This document shows positions 1 through 8,217 of a stretch of 39,537 nt of DNA, one piece after another. Under the pieces are notes generated by a model, which was given only the letters and a program-made list of their open reading frames with translations, was not told the DNA's origin and searched no databases. The stretch is taken from contig JAHFPT010000033.1 in NCBI GenBank assembly GCA_023266625.1, positions 1-39,537 of the forward strand. The letters run 5' to 3'. Made by a program: the position numbers and the translations under genes. Numbering within the stretch: position 1 is the stretch's first letter; each line of letters opens with the position of its first letter. This DNA comes from Novosphingobium sp. GTDB taxonomy: Bacteria > Pseudomonadota > Alphaproteobacteria > Sphingomonadales > Sphingomonadaceae.

Positions 1-1146
1 GTTGGCGACCACCGAATCGAGCACCAGGTGGGTCTCGGTCACTTCAATCTCGAGCCGCGAGGCCGGAAAGCCGCTTTCCTCAAGGATAATGCCAAGCTCG
101 ATCGGGAATTCGGGATTGCGCAATTGCGCCGCCGATACGTTGACCGAGAGCTTGATTTCGTTCCAGTCCAGCGCATCGCTGCAAGCCTGACGCAGCACCC
201 ACAGGCCGATCGCATTGATCAGCCCCGATTCCTCGGCAATCGGGATGAAAACATTTGGGCCGATCTTCTTGCCGTCCGGCCGCTCCCAGCGCATCAGCGC
301 CTCGACCGCGACAACTTCCAGCGTATGGGCGTCGACCAGCGGCTGGTAATGCAGGCAAAATTCCCCTTTTTCCAGCCCGATGCGGATTTCGTTGTCGAGC
401 TCGCGGAGCTCGTCGCGGTTGCGGTCGAATTCCTCGCTGAACCAGGTGCAGCGCATCTTGCCGGCACGCTTGGAGGCATACATCGCAACGTCGGTCTGCC
501 GCAGCAGTTCCGAGGAACTGTGACCGTCGGTGCCGTTGCTGCGGGTAAGGCCGATGCTGGCGCCGACCACGATCGCGCGCTTGTCGATGTAGAATGGCTT
601 GGTCAGCAAGATGAGCAGCTTGCGGCAGACGCCCTCGAGGATATTGCCTGCGATCGGCCCCTTAACCAGAATCGCGAATTCGTCTCCACCAAGGCGATAC
701 ACCCGCGCGTCTTCGCCGCAGACCTCGTGAAACAGCGCAGCGCAGTCCTTTATCAGCCGGTCGCCGACAAAGTGGCCGTAGTGATCGTTGACCAGTTTGA
801 AGCCGTCGAGATCGATCAGTGCGAGCCCGATTTCCTGCCCGTCAGTGTCACGCCGATGTGCATCGATATGTAGCGCCCGCCGGTTCGGCAGTTGGCTGAG
901 GCTGTCGGTCAGGCCAAGCAGTTCGAGCTGCCCGATATTGGCGAGACCGAAGCGGATCAGGAGCAGAACGGCGGCGCAATAGATCAACGCCCCTCCCCCG
1001 ATCAGCCATGGTGGCGGTAAAATCTGGGGGCCGTCTCTGGAGACGATAAGCACCAGCAGGACACCAAAGATCAGCGTCAACACCACCAGTGGAGTAAATA
1101 CCGATGCTTTCGGCGAATACCCGTTCTCAAGGAACTTTAGATGCAC
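1..1146 (-). CDS. Membrane-anchored GGDEF-EAL cyclic-di-GMP protein, partial (C-terminus outside window)
   Basis: I read 382 codons from a GTG start at 1146-1144; the gene continues past base 1. Two hydrophobic segments (about residues 18-36 and 47-66) should place it in the inner membrane. A GGDEF domain follows (about 78-235) with an intact GGDEF motif at 153-157, so cyclase activity is possible; I see no RxxD inhibitory site five residues before it. The EAL domain starts near 255 with EALMRW at 282-287, then an NVSAAQL segment and an ExxE-type segment (LEIEVTE), before the window ends. Such proteins make and/or degrade cyclic di-GMP; which activity dominates cannot be judged without the missing half. 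The start is uncertain: the GTG follows a run of eight G that may act as ribosome binding site, and an in-frame stop lies about 48 bases upstream. It sits downstream of the chemotaxis operon on the same strand, 202 bases away. Confidence 0.85.
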   Translation of the reverse strand, partial: MHLKFLENGYSPKASVFTPLVVLTLIFGVLLVLIVSRDGPQILPPPWLIGGGALIYCAAVLLLIRFGLANIGQLELLGLTDSLSQLPNRRALHIDAHRRDTDGQEIGLALIDLDGFKLVNDHYGHFVGDRLIKDCAALFHEVCGEDARVYRLGGDEFAILVKGPIAGNILEGVCRKLLILLTKPFYIDKRAIVVGASIGLTRSNGTDGHSSSELLRQTDVAMYASKRAGKMRCTWFSEEFDRNRDELRELDNEIRIGLEKGEFCLHYQPLVDAHTLEVVAVEALMRWERPDGKKIGPNVFIPIAEESGLINAIGLWVLRQACSDALDWNEIKLSVNVSAAQLRNPEFPIELGIILEESGFPASRLEIEVTETHLVLDSVVAN

Positions 1147-1348
1147 TCTTCGCCCCCCCCGGTGGATGTCTCTTTTTGGCAACTCCCTACGCTATAAGGT
1201 CAAATACTTAAGCCAGTTTTAAGAATAATTTATTATTATATATCAGTTGAATGTGCTCTGTGGTACTGCTTGCGCGTGTCAATATGAGGGGTCCTGCCGG
1301 AAAATCGGGCATTTCCACAACGCAGCAGCGTTCAATTCCCTGGCCAAT

Positions 1349-2209
1349 TCAGGCTGCGGTGTCGCAGCGGCGCATTTCACTGCGCCGTGCGATCCCCGCT
1401 CTTGTCTGGCTGTAGATGCCGACCATGCCTGTTTCAGGAAGAAATTGCTCGGTATGGCCGATCACGGTCTCTCCGGCGCCAAGCATGAGAAATCCATCCG
1501 GCGCCAGTGCTGCTGCCAGCCTGTTATAGACACGCGCGCGATTTTCTCCGGCAAAATAGAGCAGCAGGTTGCGACAGAGGATCAGGTCGAACGGGCTGGT
1601 GGCCGGCAGCGGTTCGAGGATGCTGTGGGTCTGGAACCTGACCATGCGCTTCAGTCTGTCGCTGGCGCACCAGCCGTCCGGTGATTCCTCGAACCATTGC
1701 AGCATCTGCACCATTCCAAGACCGCGCTGGATTTCAAACGGCGAATAGCAGCCCTTGCGTGCTACTTCGATCACGCTGCGGGAAACATCGGTGCCAATGA
1801 TGTCAATGGTCCAACCCGCCCAGCGGCTCTCCTGCTCACAAAACAGCATGGCAAGTGAGAGCGCTTCCTGGCCGGTCGAACAGCCCGCCGACCAGATTGA
1901 CAGATGCCGCCTGTCGGCGCGGCGTTTGGCAAGCTCGGGCAGGGTTGCTTGCGCGAGCTGGTCGAATACGGCGCGGTCGCGGAAGAAATAGGTTTCGTTG
2001 TTGAGCAGCGCCTCGACCACCCGCTGCGCCAGCACGCTGTCGCGCGACTGCGCCATCATCGCGATCAGCTGATCGAGGTGGGTGATGCCTAATTCGCGAT
2101 ACAGGCCCGAAAGCGCTGTCCCGATCCGCCATCGGCGGCTCGGCGGCAATTGCTGGCCGGTGCGCGCTTCCAGCAGTTCGGCAAGGATGCGGTTCGAAGC
2201 GTCGTTCAT
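1349..2209 (-). CDS. cheR: Chemotaxis protein methyltransferase CheR
   Basis: 286 aa, the usual CheR length. CheR transfers methyl groups from S-adenosylmethionine to glutamates of chemoreceptors. The N-terminal helical domain is followed by the signature NNETYFFRD (about residues 90-98), the SAM-binding segment AGCSTGQEAL and the LCRNLLLYF motif typical of the family. The ATG start overlaps the cheB stop as ATGA, so the two are translationally coupled. It is the last gene of the che cluster. No tetratricopeptide extension or C-terminal pentapeptide-binding insertion is evident. No receptor gene lies in the window, so its substrate is encoded elsewhere. The assignment is secure. Confidence 0.95.
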   Translation of the reverse strand: MNDASNRILAELLEARTGQQLPPSRRWRIGTALSGLYRELGITHLDQLIAMMAQSRDSVLAQRVVEALLNNETYFFRDRAVFDQLAQATLPELAKRRADRRHLSIWSAGCSTGQEALSLAMLFCEQESRWAGWTIDIIGTDVSRSVIEVARKGCYSPFEIQRGLGMVQMLQWFEESPDGWCASDRLKRMVRFQTHSILEPLPATSPFDLILCRNLLLYFAGENRARVYNRLAAALAPDGFLMLGAGETVIGHTEQFLPETGMVGIYSQTRAGIARRSEMRRCDTAA

Positions 2210-3315
2210 TTGCGCAGTTCCGCACCAAGGGCAGCGATGACCCGACTGGCAATCTGGTCAGGCGGGAGGATGGCCGAAGCCAGCCCGGCTTCCACGACCG
2301 CCCGAGGCATCCCCCATACGGCGCAGCTTGCTTCGTCCTGGGCAAAGATCGTGCCGCCCGCCTCGACGATACGTGCCGCACCCTCGGCACCGTCGCGGCC
2401 CATTCCCGACAGCACCACGCCGAGCGCCCGGCTGCCGAGCTCGTCGGCCAGCGAGGCGAACATCGGATCGACCGATGGCATGCAGCCGCTTGCCACGGGC
2501 TCGTTGCAAAGCCGGACAACCAGCTTTCCCGACGCCTTGTGCACGGTAAGGTGGGCATCGCCGGGCGCGATCAGGATCCGGTCCGGCAAGACCGGCATAT
2601 CGTCTTCGGCAACCAGCGCCTCGTATCCCGATGCCAGTGTCAGCTGGCGGGCAAAGACCGGCATGAAGGTTTCCGGAAGATGCTGGGTGACAAGAATGGG
2701 AATCCCCATCCTGCTTGGCAGCGCCTTGAGGAGGAGGCCGAAGGCGTGAATGCCGCCGGTCGATGCACCGATTGCCAGCAGATCGGCATTGGCATCGGAT
2801 TTGCGCCGCACCAGTCGCGGCGGCTTCGGCCGTTTTGCCGATTGACCCGCCGGCTGCGCAGGTGTCCTGATCCCCATGGCCCGCACCTTGTCGGCGAGGA
2901 CTTCGGCGTAGCTGGCATCAAACTGGCCTGCCAGAGGCTTGGCGAGCGTATCGGTTGCGCCAAGCGACAGCGCCGCCAGCGTCTGCTCGGCACCGTCCAC
3001 CGTCAGCGAGGAGACCACCATCACGCGCGCACCGCGCCCTGCTGCAATCAGCGAAGGAAGCGCGCCGAGCCCACCCTGGCCCGGCATTTCAAGGTCGAGC
3101 AGGATAACGTCGGCGCTACGCGATTGCAGCCATTCCAGCGCCGCTTCCGCCGAATTCGCCCGGCCAACCACCTCAAGGTCACCGGCACGCTCGACAATGC
3201 GCGCAAGCATCGCCCGCGATGTGATCGAATCATCGACGATCAGGACATGCACGGGTCTGTGCACAACGGGTTCGCTGCGCGGCTGACGCTGCACTCTGGA
3301 GTGTGAACGCTCCAT
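2206..3315 (-). CDS. cheB: Chemotaxis response regulator / protein-glutamate methylesterase CheB
   Basis: About 369 aa. The N-terminal receiver domain begins with HVLIVDDS and has its phospho-acceptor Asp in VILLDLEMPG and the conserved Lys in TLAKPL. After a linker of about 40 residues the methylesterase domain shows all three catalytic elements: Ser in GASTGG, His in QHLPE and Asp in GMGRDG. It removes methyl groups from receptors when phosphorylated by CheA. The start is ambiguous: a TTG at 3330 overlaps the cheY stop (TTGA), and an ATG lies at 3315. I chose the ATG because the receiver begins only some 20 residues further on. The end overlaps cheR by four bases. Confidence 0.94.
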   Translation of the reverse strand: MERSHSRVQRQPRSEPVVHRPVHVLIVDDSITSRAMLARIVERAGDLEVVGRANSAEAALEWLQSRSADVILLDLEMPGQGGLGALPSLIAAGRGARVMVVSSLTVDGAEQTLAALSLGATDTLAKPLAGQFDASYAEVLADKVRAMGIRTPAQPAGQSAKRPKPPRLVRRKSDANADLLAIGASTGGIHAFGLLLKALPSRMGIPILVTQHLPETFMPVFARQLTLASGYEALVAEDDMPVLPDRILIAPGDAHLTVHKASGKLVVRLCNEPVASGCMPSVDPMFASLADELGSRALGVVLSGMGRDGAEGAARIVEAGGTIFAQDEASCAVWGMPRAVVEAGLASAILPPDQIASRVIAALGAELRK

Positions 3316-3326
3316 GGGCCCGGCTT

Positions 3327-3692
3327 TCAAGCGATGCCAATCAGCTGGAGCTTTATTTGCAACGTTTCTCGATCAAAGGGTTTCATGACATATTCGTTGG
3401 CACCGGCCTGGATCGCTGCCCGGATGTGGGCGGCATCGTTTTCGGTCGTGCAGAAAACTACCTTTGGCCGGTCGCCCTTGTCGGTGCTGCGAAGCAGCTT
3501 GATGAATTCGATTCCGCTCATCACCGGCATGTTCCAGTCGAGCAGGATCAGGTCAGGCATGGCCTGCTGGCAGAAATCAATCGCCTCGAGGCCGTTACCG
3601 GCCTCGTCGACGGCAAAGCCCATCGCCTCAAGGATGTGGCGGGATACTTTGCGGATCACCCTTGAATCATCGACTATCAGACAGCTTGTCAT
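3327..3692 (-). CDS. cheY: Chemotaxis response regulator CheY
   Basis: 121 aa, a stand-alone receiver domain. The acidic pair DD is at residues 8-9, the phospho-acceptor Asp in LILLDWNMP near residue 52, the switch Thr in CTTEN and the conserved Lys in VMKPFD. This is the complete active site, so phosphorylation by the CheA encoded just upstream is expected. A GGGAG ribosome binding site lies 8 bases before the ATG. It lies 58 bases after cheW and its stop touches a possible TTG start of cheB. Whether it acts on a flagellar switch or on another output cannot be told, because no flagellar genes are in view. Confidence 0.95.
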   Translation of the reverse strand: MTSCLIVDDSRVIRKVSRHILEAMGFAVDEAGNGLEAIDFCQQAMPDLILLDWNMPVMSGIEFIKLLRSTDKGDRPKVVFCTTENDAAHIRAAIQAGANEYVMKPFDRETLQIKLQLIGIA

Positions 3693-3750
3693 AGGTGTTC
3701 TCCCTAGCTTCCCCGAGAACTCTCGTTAACCCAAGCAAGTAACGAAGTGC

Positions 3751-4236
3751 TTAAGCCGAGCGCACTGTTTCCGGCCCTGCAATAAACGCTTTCGAATCAA
3801 CCACGTTGAGGATGCCCCTGGACGTCTCGATCATGCCGAGCGACACGCGCCGCCATCCTTCGCCCTGTCGGGATTGGGTCGGCAGCAGCTCGGATCGCGA
3901 TTCAATGACATCTTCGACCCGATCGACCAGCAGAGCGTAATAGTGCCCGGATCGCTCGACGACGACAGCCTGGCGGCATGCTGCAACTGGCTCGCCCGCT
4001 CCATCCGCTCCATCCGCTTCGTCCGCTTCGTCCGCTTCGCACATGGCGAGGCCCAGAGAGCACCGGCAATCGATAACTGTAAGGACCCGGCTGCGCAGCG
4101 CCGAAAGCCCGACGATGTGCGCCGGGGTCCGCGGAGCAGCCACCAGAGATTCGATTTCGACCACCGAATCGACATCGGAGGAGCGTAGCGCCACTTCCTG
4201 GCCCGCAATGGTCGCGACAAGCAGGAGTTCGTTCAT
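3751..4236 (-). CDS. cheW: CheW-like coupling protein with acidic repeat insertion
   Basis: 161 aa. CheW is the SH3-like scaffold joining chemoreceptors to CheA. The protein shows the expected pattern: an opening strand (LLLVATIAGQEVAL), a VVEIE segment, an HIVGLSALRSRVLTVIDCR segment, and the late YYALLVDRVEDVIES and GILNVVDSKAF segments. In the middle (about residues 66-81) there is a low-complexity insertion of Ala, Asp, Glu and Gly, encoded by a 9-base tandem repeat (3996-4040). The insertion falls in a loop between strands and is not usual for CheW. The ATG overlaps the cheA stop as ATGA. It may be a divergent CheW tuned to an unusual array. Confidence 0.9.
   Translation of the reverse strand: MNELLLVATIAGQEVALRSSDVDSVVEIESLVAAPRTPAHIVGLSALRSRVLTVIDCRCSLGLAMCEADEADEADGADGAGEPVAACRQAVVVERSGHYYALLVDRVEDVIESRSELLPTQSRQGEGWRRVSLGMIETSRGILNVVDSKAFIAGPETVRSA
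3996..4040. repeat. Five-copy 9-bp tandem repeat inside cheW
   Basis: Five consecutive 9-base units read on the plus strand: two of ccgctccat, two of ccgcttcgt and one of ccgcttcgc. They encode the acidic (ADE/ADG) repeats in the CheW loop. Each unit is a multiple of three, so a change in copy number alters loop length and keeps the frame. Confidence 0.9.
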
Positions 4237-6620
4237 CGCCCATTTCCTCCACTGGCCAATCGCCCTTCGCTTGCCGCACTCAGAGCCATGAGCAGCCCTT
4301 CCCGGTCATAGCGATAGATTGTTTCGGGCGATCCCGGGGTTTCGTCGGGATGCGCGCGCAACCTGATGACATGCGCCGCCATGGCAGGCGGCAAGCCCAC
4401 TTGGGTTTCGTCTTCGATCGGAGCAATGGCCAGATCGATTTCGATCGCGACCTCGTCCGCCGAATCGACAATCCGGTAGCCGGCACCTTCGACGATGGGT
4501 TTGAGGAAGTTGGTCATCCAGGGATCGCCCAGCGGCATGCTGCATACAGACTGGCGCTGCCCGGCAGGCCGCCACGACTGGTGGGCGAAGAGCCAATGCG
4601 GATCGATAATCGAGACCGCTTCGCCATCTATCAGCGTGATGCCTTCGATTTCGCCCGGCACTTCCGAGACGATGATATCGGCATCGATCGAGGCAAGGTC
4701 GATGACCTCGCTGAAGGCATAGGCAATCTCGCTGGCACCATCGCACAGGCGGAACAGCTTGAACGCAGATTCGGGAGCACACCCCGCTTCGAGCCCTGCG
4801 AGCGGCAGGATGCTTTCGCCCAGTACAACCCGCATCCTGTCATCCCCGGCTGAGATCGCTTCGGGGCCGACTTCCTCAATCCGGTCGACAATTGCCATTC
4901 GCATGGCCTTGCGGCGGCCATCGAATCCCCGGAACAGCAGCACCGGCGGTCCTGGAGCCCGTAAATCGCGGTGATCGGCCTCGATTGCCCGCGCGGCCCG
5001 ATCCTGGACATCGAGGTTGAGCCCCCCGGCTATGGCGACCCCGGACACGTCGAGCAGCAGGACCGGGCTGCCGTCATCGGATAGCGTCGTGCCAGCATAA
5101 ATGCCGGAAGCCATCACTTCAGGCGCGAGCGGCTTGACCACCAGTTCCTCGTGATCGTGAAGCTGCTCGATCGCGAGCGCAAACAGGCCGCAACCGGCTA
5201 GGCGCAGCACGACATAGGTCTGGCGTTCCACCGGCGTAGTGACGGGAAGGCCCAGAACCTCGGCCAGTACGACGAGCGGCAGGCGCTGGTCGCGGACCTT
5301 TGCCAGCAGCGCTTCGCCGACACGCGAGATTTCGATGGCTTCCCCGTCCGAACGGACGATCTCTTCTATATAGGAGCGCGGAATGGCAAACTTCAGTCCT
5401 GACACGGCGACGGTGAGCGCTGGCGTGATGGTCAGCGTCAGCGGCACGCGCAATGTTATCCGGGTTCCGATCCCGGTCGTGCTGTCGAGCTCGATACTGC
5501 CGCCCAGACGTTCGACATTGGCGCGCACCACATCCATCCCGACCCCGCGCCCGGAAACGGCGGAAACAGCCTCGGCGGTCGATAGGCCTGGCTCGCAAAT
5601 CAGACCATAGCGCTCGCACGGGGTCATCTGCGCGGCTTCGGCCTCGGTGACGATCCCGGCTGCAATCGCTTTTTCAACCAGCTTGCGGTCGTTGATCCCC
5701 CGCCCATCATCGACGATCTCGATCAGGATCTGGTTGCCCGACTGGCGGGCAGAGACACTGAGCAGGCCAATTTCGCGCTTGCCGGCTTCCATGCGTTTGG
5801 CCGGGGGTTCGATGCCGTGATCGATGGCATTGCGGATGATGTGCGTCAGCGGATCGCGGATCATCTCGATCATCTCGCGGTCAAGCTCGACGTCGCCCCC
5901 GTCGATGTCGATCATCACCTGCTTGCCCAGATCGACCGAAAGGTCGCGCGCCAGGCGCGGCAGTAGGGCGAACAAGCTTTCAATCCGCTGCATACGTGTG
6001 CGCGTCATGGCATCGCGCACCTCGGCAAGCACCGACGAGAGGCGCTGGAAGGGGCCGTCGATGGCTGCCTGGCCAGGCACTTCGCGCAGGCAGCGCGCCA
6101 GATCATTGCGCGCCAGGACAAGGTCCGAAACGCCGCTCATCACCCGGTCGAGCAAATCGACCGACAAGCGGATCGATCGCTGTGCAGTCGTACCGGAGAT
6201 GGACTTGTCGCCGGCCAGCGGCAGGGGCACACAATCGGCATCGAGTGAATCGGCATCGGGATCGAGCGCGGCGATGAGCGCGGTGTCACCGCCCTCGGGG
6301 AAATCGGTGCCGGCCTCGATGGCAGTGACCATGTCGCCGATCCGGTCGATCACTGCGAGCACCGCGTTGACCAGCGCCGCATCGGCATGACGGCGGCCCG
6401 CACGGACATCGGCGAGTGCGTCTTCGGCGGCATGGCTGAGCGCCTCGAGCCGCGGTAGATCGAAGAATCCGCAATTGCCCTTGACGGTGTGGACGAAGCG
6501 GAAAATCGCATCGAGCCGCGACCTGTCGCCAGGGTTGGATTCCCAAGCGACGATCTCGCCGCCCAATGCCTCAAGCATCTCGCGCGATTCAGCCACGAAC
6601 TCATCCAGCAGATCATCCAT
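4233..6620 (-). CDS. cheA: Chemotaxis histidine kinase CheA with two CheW-like domains and a degenerate receiver-like C-terminus
   Basis: 795 aa from the ATG at 6620, which follows a GGGGGGA ribosome binding site; a TTG 36 bases further upstream is in frame but has no better signal. The histidine phosphotransfer domain (about 1-100) has the substrate His in FRFVHTVKGNCGF near residue 44. There is no recognisable CheY-binding P2 domain. A dimerisation helix pair lies near 150-215. The ATPase domain shows HIIRNAIDHGIE (N box), DDGRG (G1) and GRGVGMDVV (G2). A CheW-like domain spans about 400-530, a second more divergent one about 555-690, and the last ~95 residues resemble a receiver without the phospho-acceptor Asp. 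It is the first gene of the operon. It should autophosphorylate and pass phosphate to CheY and CheB. Confidence 0.95.
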   Translation of the reverse strand: MDDLLDEFVAESREMLEALGGEIVAWESNPGDRSRLDAIFRFVHTVKGNCGFFDLPRLEALSHAAEDALADVRAGRRHADAALVNAVLAVIDRIGDMVTAIEAGTDFPEGGDTALIAALDPDADSLDADCVPLPLAGDKSISGTTAQRSIRLSVDLLDRVMSGVSDLVLARNDLARCLREVPGQAAIDGPFQRLSSVLAEVRDAMTRTRMQRIESLFALLPRLARDLSVDLGKQVMIDIDGGDVELDREMIEMIRDPLTHIIRNAIDHGIEPPAKRMEAGKREIGLLSVSARQSGNQILIEIVDDGRGINDRKLVEKAIAAGIVTEAEAAQMTPCERYGLICEPGLSTAEAVSAVSGRGVGMDVVRANVERLGGSIELDSTTGIGTRITLRVPLTLTITPALTVAVSGLKFAIPRSYIEEIVRSDGEAIEISRVGEALLAKVRDQRLPLVVLAEVLGLPVTTPVERQTYVVLRLAGCGLFALAIEQLHDHEELVVKPLAPEVMASGIYAGTTLSDDGSPVLLLDVSGVAIAGGLNLDVQDRAARAIEADHRDLRAPGPPVLLFRGFDGRRKAMRMAIVDRIEEVGPEAISAGDDRMRVVLGESILPLAGLEAGCAPESAFKLFRLCDGASEIAYAFSEVIDLASIDADIIVSEVPGEIEGITLIDGEAVSIIDPHWLFAHQSWRPAGQRQSVCSMPLGDPWMTNFLKPIVEGAGYRIVDSADEVAIEIDLAIAPIEDETQVGLPPAMAAHVIRLRAHPDETPGSPETIYRYDREGLLMALSAASEGRLASGGNGR

Positions 6621-6762
6621 GTACGCAATCCCCCCAACTACGTACGCTTGTGCCAATGATCGGTTAACTATGCGTTAGCCCCCCTTAGGTTGTGTGGACT
6701 CTTGGGATTCCCTTTTTGCTTGAAGCGTGGTTCAAGGCTGCATTTGGGAGCCAGTCTTGGGC

Positions 6763-6903
6763 ATGATGGATCGAGCGGGACTGAGTGACGTTGCATGGGA
6801 GCGGATGCCGCCGCTGATCATTGGACGTCCGGACTTCGGCCCCATGCAATCCACCAATGCAGGCTCCAGCCACCGCGCAGCCAGCCTTATCGGAGCCTGC
6901 TGA
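6763..6903 (+). pseudogene. IS5-family transposase remnant (N-terminus only)
   Basis: A 46-codon reading frame whose first ~24 residues (MMDRAGLSDVAWERM, then PPLIIGRPD) match the familiar N-terminus of IS5-type transposases of proteobacteria. After GRPD the similarity stops and the frame ends within about 22 unrelated residues. A full transposase would be several times longer, so this is a dead fragment. I could not identify terminal inverted repeats. It lies between the chemotaxis operon and two tRNA-derived sequences. Confidence 0.6.
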
Positions 6904-6910
6904 ATAAGGG

Positions 6911-6994
6911 TGGTGCGGCGGTGGGAATCGAACCCGCACTGCTTGCGGAACCGGATTTTGAATCCTGCGCAGCCACCAATTCCACCACGCCCGC
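6911..6994 (-). tRNA. tRNA-Leu(CAA)-like gene, degenerate, probably a pseudo-tRNA
   Basis: Read on the minus strand, 84 nt run from GCGGGCG to a 3' CCA. It has the Leu-type D arm, a CAA anticodon in a TTCAAAA loop, a long variable arm and the T-loop TTCGATT. Several paired positions are broken: the 3' acceptor strand is CCGCCGC where the 5' strand needs CGCCCGC (one C lost), the anticodon stem pairs CAGGA with TCCGG (one A-G mismatch), and the T stem pairs GCGGG with CCCAC (one C-A mismatch). An annotation program may still call it a tRNA-Leu, but I doubt that it is functional. Confidence 0.6.
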
Positions 6995-7050
6995 ACATCT
7001 GTGCCGAGCTGTGTATGATGGGAGCTGCAAATCTGCTGCTAAACCCAGCC

Positions 7051-7104
7051 TGGTGCCCCTGGCCCGACTCGAACGGGCACGTCTTGCAACAAACGATTTT
7101 GAGT
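7051..7104 (-). other. 3' fragment of a tRNA-Leu, candidate integrase attachment site (island edge)
   Basis: On the minus strand this reads from the anticodon loop (ACTCAAAATCG), through a variable arm and an intact T stem-loop (GCCCG, TTCGAGT, CGGGC), to a 3' acceptor strand AGGGGC and ACCA. No matching 5' half (acceptor GCCCCT, D arm, 5' anticodon stem) precedes it; the sequence there is AT-richer and unrelated. A truncated tRNA starting at the anticodon loop and ending with CCA is the classic product of tyrosine-integrase insertion into a tRNA gene. Its orientation implies that the inserted DNA lies to the right (above 7104). Confidence 0.6.
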
Positions 7105-7422
7105 GGGACGAGACAACTGTATCCTATTGATACTAATTTACAATTTTTCCCGCAAGCAAAAAGTGTGAAAGACTTTGTGTAAGTCTCAGACCAAGTGGGC
7201 CAGTGCCCAGGGCGCTTCTAACCGAGATGAATCGGGGTGCTTACCTGCGGGTTTTCGATTTGGCATGACCGCTTCGCGCGCTGATCTTGGACAATCAAAG
7301 CTCACACGATCGAGCCTGGAAGATGCCGTCCGTTTATCTGGCGTAATGATGGCCGCCTTTCGCCCTCAAGAGCAACGTTGAAGAGCACAACGACGACGCT
7401 CCGCGACTGATTGGGGTCGCCA
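7105..7422. other. Non-coding stretch at the island edge
   Basis: About 318 bases between the tRNA fragment and the LigK-like gene. The first 60 bases are AT-rich. I see no convincing reading frame, RNA gene or terminator here; a 68-codon frame at 7175-7381 has no recognisable features and is probably chance. Confidence 0.5.
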
Positions 7423-8097
7423 TCAGACATATTTCAGGCCCAGTTGGGACAGTTTTTCCCGCATCTTGTAAAGATCGAGGCTGAGCTCACCCAGAGCGAG
7501 GCGGGAGCGTTTTTCGCTTTCGGCGGCCTCGCGCGCTCTTGCCGCCTCCAGCACTTCTTCCGCCTTATCGCGCCTGACAACGCAAACCCCATCATCATCG
7601 GCAACGATGACGTCGCCGGCTTCAATCGGCGCGCCGGCACAAACCACCGGTACATTGACCGACCCGAGGGAAGCCTTGATGGTTCCCTGGGCGTAAACGG
7701 CCTTTGACCATACCGGGAATTTCATCTCGGCGAGGTCACGTACGTCCCGTATCCCTGCGTCGATGATCAGGCCCAGGCAGCCGCGAGCCAGCGCCGAAGT
7801 GGCGAGGAGATCGCCAAAGTAACCGTCTTCGCACGAGCTGGTCGGCGCAATTACAAGGATGTCGCCCTTTTTTAGCTGCTCGATGGCCACATGGACCATC
7901 CAGTTGTCGCCGGGTGGGACGCTGACCGTGACAGCCGAGCCGGCGATGCGGACACCCGGATAGATCGGTCGCATATAACTTGCCAGCAAGCCGGTTCGGC
8001 CCTGCGCCTCATGTATGGTGGCGACGCCGCAGGCGGCGATTGCATCGATAGTCCCCGGCGCGGCCCGGGCGATGTCCTGAACAACGATACCGCTCAT
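7423..8097 (-). CDS. ligK: 4-carboxy-4-hydroxy-2-oxoadipate aldolase-like protein (LigK/RraA fold)
   Basis: 224 aa from the ATG at 8097, preceded by GAGGAG; an in-frame extension to 8127 lacks such a signal. The sequence follows the CHA aldolase/oxaloacetate decarboxylase family (LigK, GalC, ProA) closely: an opening GIVVQDI, then [33 protein letters not shown], the active-site DAGIRD (Arg-Asp pair), the metal-side [14 protein letters not shown], and the end LGLKYV. LigK-type enzymes split 4-carboxy-4-hydroxy-2-oxoadipate into pyruvate and oxaloacetate, the last step of the protocatechuate and gallate 4,5-cleavage pathways. It stands alone, divergent from a Rieske oxygenase gene. With the LigJ-like gene at 22100 it supplies the two last steps. 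Of the three RraA-fold proteins here it is the only one with this clear family match. Confidence 0.85.
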   Translation of the reverse strand: MSGIVVQDIARAAPGTIDAIAACGVATIHEAQGRTGLLASYMRPIYPGVRIAGSAVTVSVPPGDNWMVHVAIEQLKKGDILVIAPTSSCEDGYFGDLLATSALARGCLGLIIDAGIRDVRDLAEMKFPVWSKAVYAQGTIKASLGSVNVPVVCAGAPIEAGDVIVADDDGVCVVRRDKAEEVLEAARAREAAESEKRSRLALGELSLDLYKMREKLSQLGLKYV

Positions 8098-8217
8098 TGA
8101 TGAACTCCTCTTATGTGCCAGAATCAATTAAGCTCATGAAGAACTGCACACTGCTCTGGAAATCTGCTCGCAATTCGTATATCACGATTGCCTAACCATT
8201 TGGCACAGGTTGATGCG

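Noticed and set aside
28..873. 281-codon open frame on the plus strand
   Set aside because: It is antisense to the GGDEF-EAL gene, whose minus-strand product has an intact GGDEF motif.
6910..7182. Plus-strand frames across the tRNA-derived sequences
   Set aside because: They translate antisense tRNA sequence and have no protein features.
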